A DNA stretch of 8,318 nt from Anaerolineales bacterium (GTDB taxonomy: Bacteria; Chloroflexota; Anaerolineae; Anaerolineales; E44-bin32): NCBI GenBank assembly GCA_030642885.1, contig DAOWMX010000090.1:1-8318 (forward strand), written 5' to 3'. Made by a program: the position numbers and the translations under genes. The notes beneath the pieces are model-generated. The model made no database searches and was not told the DNA's origin. It saw only the letters and a list, made by a program, of their open reading frames with translations. Positions 5,630 through 8,318 of the stretch are shown one piece after another; position 1 is the stretch's first letter, and every line of letters begins with the position of its first letter.

Positions 5630-6703
5630 ATGAGAATAATCGGAAACTGGCTCAAACCTCTCGCGGGGTTGTTCATTCTCCTGGCGATGTTTGCCGCTTT
5701 CTTGCTGCTTGGAAGGGAAGCGCTCCCGTCACCAGTAAGCGAAGAGACAACCGAGGGGGTGTGGTACAACGTTTACTTCAGTCAGCCGGATGATCCGGGA
5801 TCGTCCAGCCTGCATGGCGGCCCGGATTCGGCTCTGGCACAGGCGATTGATGAGGCCCGCTATTCCGTCGATGTCGCCGTGATGCGGTTGGACTTATGGA
5901 GCCTGAGAGACGCGCTCCTGGACGCAGATCGCCGCGGCGTCAACATTCGGGTTGTTGTAGACAGTGATAACATCCTCGATAATGAAATTCAGGATTTGAT
6001 TGACGCCGGGATTCCTGTCGTCGCCGATCGCCGGGAGTCCCTGATGCATCATAAGTTCACAGTCATCGACCAGTTGGATGTGTGGTCGGGTTCGATGAAT
6101 TACACGATCAACGGGGCGTACCGCAACGACAATAATTTGAACCACATCCGTTCCAGCAAACTCGCGCAGAGTTACACTCGTGAGTTTGAAGAGATGTTCA
6201 TGGATGACCGCTTTGGCGCGTTATCAGAAGCAGATACGCCATACCCGCGCGTGAATATTAACGGGACGGACGTGGAGGTGTATTTCTCCCCGGACGATGG
6301 TGTTTTACAGAGACTTTTGTCCCTCGTCGCCGCGGCGGAGGAGAGTATCGAGTTTCTCGCTTTCACTTTCACATCGGACCCTCTGGCCGAAGCTTTGATC
6401 GCGCGGAGTGCCGAAGGAGTGCGCGTGCGGGGAGTGATGGAGCGCGATCAAGTCAACAACTCGGGTGGTGAGTTCGGGAATCTGGTTCTGGCTGGATTGG
6501 ATCTCCGGATCGATGCTAACCGAAACAAGATGCACCATAAGGTTATTTTGATTGATGGTGAAATCGTGGTCACCGGGTCGTATAATTTCTCCCGAAATGC
6601 AGAGGAAAAGAACGACGAGAATGTTTTAATTCTTCACAGCGATGAAATTACACAGCAGTACCTGTTAGAATTCGAGCGGATTTATCGAGCTGCAAGCAAG
6701 TGA
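5630..6703 (+). CDS. Phospholipase D-like protein with two HKD motifs and an N-terminal membrane segment
   Basis: This 357-residue protein belongs to the PLD superfamily, whose members cleave or transfer phosphodiester bonds in phospholipids or nucleic acids through a covalent histidine intermediate. Two catalytic HxKx4D motifs are intact: H140-K142-D147 (MHHKFTVID), followed by GSMNYT at 154-159, and H302-K304-D309 (MHHKVILID), followed by GSYNFS at 316-321. Asn-rich tails (RNDNN, KNDEN) follow each. Both half-sites come from one chain. Residues ~8-28 form a hydrophobic segment after a short basic start, so the protein is probably secreted or anchored outside the membrane. There is no lipobox cysteine. 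The size and GSxN tails resemble Nuc-type and cardiolipin-synthase-like PLDs, and the substrate cannot be told. The ribosome site is weak: AGGGATC at 5611-5617 is 12 bases from ATG. It precedes the P-loop ATPase by 32 bases. Confidence 0.88.
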   Translation: MRIIGNWLKPLAGLFILLAMFAAFLLLGREALPSPVSEETTEGVWYNVYFSQPDDPGSSSLHGGPDSALAQAIDEARYSVDVAVMRLDLWSLRDALLDADRRGVNIRVVVDSDNILDNEIQDLIDAGIPVVADRRESLMHHKFTVIDQLDVWSGSMNYTINGAYRNDNNLNHIRSSKLAQSYTREFEEMFMDDRFGALSEADTPYPRVNINGTDVEVYFSPDDGVLQRLLSLVAAAEESIEFLAFTFTSDPLAEALIARSAEGVRVRGVMERDQVNNSGGEFGNLVLAGLDLRIDANRNKMHHKVILIDGEIVVTGSYNFSRNAEEKNDENVLILHSDEITQQYLLEFERIYRAASK

Positions 6704-6720
6704 GTCAGCGACAGACCGCG

Positions 6721-6728
6721 AAGGAGGG
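6721..6728 (+). promoter_or_regulatory. Strong ribosome binding site for the ATPase gene
   Basis: AAGGAGGG lies in the 32-base gap after the PLD-like gene. Counted from its AGGAGG core, it is eight bases from GTG 6736 and five bases from TTG 6733. It argues against the in-frame GTG at 6700, which overlaps the previous stop codon and lies upstream of this site. Confidence 0.8.
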
Positions 6729-6735
6729 TGTTTTG

Positions 6736-8318
6736 GTGGATTATGACGGCAAGTTCTACTTGGGCCGCCCCTACGACCTGAAGAAGGGAAAGACCGGGAC
6801 AAAGCCATTGCTTTACGACCCAGATGATCTGACGACTCACGGTGTGGTCGTAGGAATGACGGGTTCGGGAAAGACGGGATTGTGTATCGACTTCCTGGAG
6901 GAAGCCGCACTGAATGGCATCCCCGCGATCATAATCGACCCAAAAGGGGATATGGCCAACCTGCTGCTCCATTTTCCAGATCTGGCTCCCGAAGATTTCC
7001 AGCCCTGGATCGATCCCGACGAGGCTCGTCGAGAAGAACAGACCGTCGAAGAGAAATCTGAAAAGATAGCGAAGATCTGGGCAGGGGGTTTAAAAGAATG
7101 GGGGATAGGACCAGAACGAATTAAAGCCGTCCGGAATGCGGTTGAATACGCAGTTTACACGCCTGGATCAGATGCCGGGATTCCCGTAAGCATCCTGGCT
7201 TCGCTAAAAGCGCCGCAGACCTCGTGGGAGGAAAATAAGGAAGCTACTCGCGAGCGGATTTCAAGCACGGTCACCGCGCTGCTCGGGCTTGTAGGCATCG
7301 AGTCCGATCCGGTTCGATCACGCGAGCACATCCTGCTTTCTAATCTCTTTGAGAGCGCCTGGAAAGCCGGTCAGGACATGGATCTCACAGAGCTGATCCA
7401 TCAGATTCAGTCCCCACCATTTAATAAACTGGGTGCTTTCGAGATCGACAAATTCTTCCCCGAGAACGATCGTTTTGAGCTAGCGATGACGTTAAACAAT
7501 CTCTTGGCTTCCCCCTCTTTCGAAGCCTGGATCCATGGGGCTCACCTGGATGTCGGTCAATTGCTTTGGACGGCGGATGGCAAACCCCGCCACAGCGTTT
7601 TCTACCTCGCCCATCTACCAGATAGCGAGCGCATGTTCTTTACCACATTGCTGCTCACCGAGGTGGAATCATGGATGCGAGCGCAGCCGGGATCATCATC
7701 TTTGCGGGCGATCCTGTACTTTGATGAGGTCTTCGGATATTTGCCGCCTGTCGCCAATCCACCTTCAAAACCGCCGCTCCTGCGTTTACTGAAAACGGCA
7801 CGAGCCTTCGGATTGGGGGTTTTACTGACAACACAGAACCCCGTCGATCTCGATTACAAAGCCTTAGGCAATGCGGGAACATGGTTTGTCGGGAAGCTCC
7901 AAACGGAGCAGGATAAGTCTCGCCTCTTGGATGGATTGGAATCTGTTGACACTGGGAAAAGTGGATTTAAACGCTCCGATGTAGATAAGTTGATCTCGGC
8001 TCTCGATAAGCGAGTGTTCTTGCTCAATAATGTCCACGAACGGGGGCAGAAAGTCTTTATGACTCGCTGGGCTATGGCGTATCTCAGGGGACCTATCACG
8101 CGCACAAAGCTGCGGGAAGTCAACGAATTGGTAGGTGCGCAGAAGCCGGATATCTCGACAACCGCCAGGGACATGTCGAGTGGGGAAGCCAAAATCGATC
8201 AAGTGGCCGCAGCTAAAGAAGCTGTGGGGACCACCAGGCGCCCAAAAGTTCCCACGGGTATTTCCGAGTTCTTCCTCCCGAATATCATCACTTCCAGCCA
8301 GGCGTTGAAGGGGGCAAA
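6736..8318 (+). CDS. HerA/VirD4-like P-loop ATPase, 3' end beyond the window
   Basis: An open frame of 527 codons runs from GTG 6736 to the window end with no stop; the rest lies outside. Walker A is GMTGSGKT at 40-47, followed by IPAIIIDPKGDMANLL at ~60-75. A Walker B strand with acidic pair is AILYFDEVFG at 325-334 (D330, E331). A LLTTQNP segment at 363-369 follows, typical of HerA/FtsK/VirD4 motor ATPases, where it is near the sensor glutamine. This family forms hexameric rings that move DNA or protein. The Walker A lies unusually near the start, so no HAS-barrel domain precedes it as in classical HerA. A large mostly helical insert separates Walker A and B. No membrane segment is seen. 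GTG 6736 fits the ribosome site; TTG 6733 is an equal alternative. The close spacing suggests an operon with the PLD-like gene. Partner and substrate are unknown. Confidence 0.86.
   Translation, partial: MDYDGKFYLGRPYDLKKGKTGTKPLLYDPDDLTTHGVVVGMTGSGKTGLCIDFLEEAALNGIPAIIIDPKGDMANLLLHFPDLAPEDFQPWIDPDEARREEQTVEEKSEKIAKIWAGGLKEWGIGPERIKAVRNAVEYAVYTPGSDAGIPVSILASLKAPQTSWEENKEATRERISSTVTALLGLVGIESDPVRSREHILLSNLFESAWKAGQDMDLTELIHQIQSPPFNKLGAFEIDKFFPENDRFELAMTLNNLLASPSFEAWIHGAHLDVGQLLWTADGKPRHSVFYLAHLPDSERMFFTTLLLTEVESWMRAQPGSSSLRAILYFDEVFGYLPPVANPPSKPPLLRLLKTARAFGLGVLLTTQNPVDLDYKALGNAGTWFVGKLQTEQDKSRLLDGLESVDTGKSGFKRSDVDKLISALDKRVFLLNNVHERGQKVFMTRWAMAYLRGPITRTKLREVNELVGAQKPDISTTARDMSSGEAKIDQVAAAKEAVGTTRRPKVPTGISEFFLPNIITSSQALKGA

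Noticed and set aside
6682..6972. Minus-strand open frames over the start of the ATPase gene.
   Set aside because: They oppose a clear P-loop ATPase with a strong ribosome site and show no recognisable domain.
7854..8202. Two overlapping minus-strand frames of 112 codons each, in different frames.
   Set aside because: Both are antisense to the ATPase gene, lack family motifs and cannot both be real; they are shadows.
1..8318. CRISPR arrays, tRNA or rRNA genes, and insertion sequences.
   Set aside because: No regularly spaced direct repeats, cloverleaf-like segments, rRNA motifs or transposase features were seen on reading the window.

Overview
The window reads as a bacterial chromosome segment of moderate to slightly high GC, with all intact genes on the + strand. 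Gene content suggests a Chloroflexota (Anaerolineae-like) bacterium: CAD-like pyrC and pyrB genes, an inverted pyrF-pyrE fusion and a class 2 pyrD. This taxonomic guess is an inference from remembered protein families; no search was run.

Layout. (1) 1-305: the 3' end of a zinc-type medium-chain dehydrogenase/quinone oxidoreductase gene. (2) 320-493: a decayed start of a short-chain dehydrogenase with internal stop codons. (3) 531-708: a regulatory leader with a sigma70-type promoter, a short leader reading frame, a GC-rich hairpin and an intrinsic terminator with eight Ts. The terminator ends only nine bases before the pyrC start codon. (4) 692-5340: pyrC, pyrB, a fused pyrF-pyrE and pyrD, closely spaced on one strand. 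(5) 5341-5629: a 289-base gap with inverted repeats and a fragment resembling a common dispersed intergenic repeat. (6) 5630-8318: a membrane-anchored or secreted phospholipase D-like protein, then a HerA/VirD4-type P-loop ATPase cut by the window end.

How the genes work together. The four pyr genes encode all five reactions from carbamoyl phosphate to UMP: aspartate transcarbamoylase, dihydroorotase, dihydroorotate dehydrogenase, orotate phosphoribosyltransferase and OMP decarboxylase. Carbamoyl phosphate synthetase is not in the window. DHOase and ATCase both resemble the matching domains of animal CAD and lie in the same order as in CAD. PyrF and PyrE are fused in the order opposite to animal and plant UMP synthase.

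The most notable signal is the pyr leader. A 44-codon reading frame starts just after the promoter, runs through the terminator and ends inside pyrC. This is the layout of the E. coli pyrBI attenuator, where translation of a leader peptide responds to UTP level. It is a hypothesis from architecture, not a demonstrated regulator.
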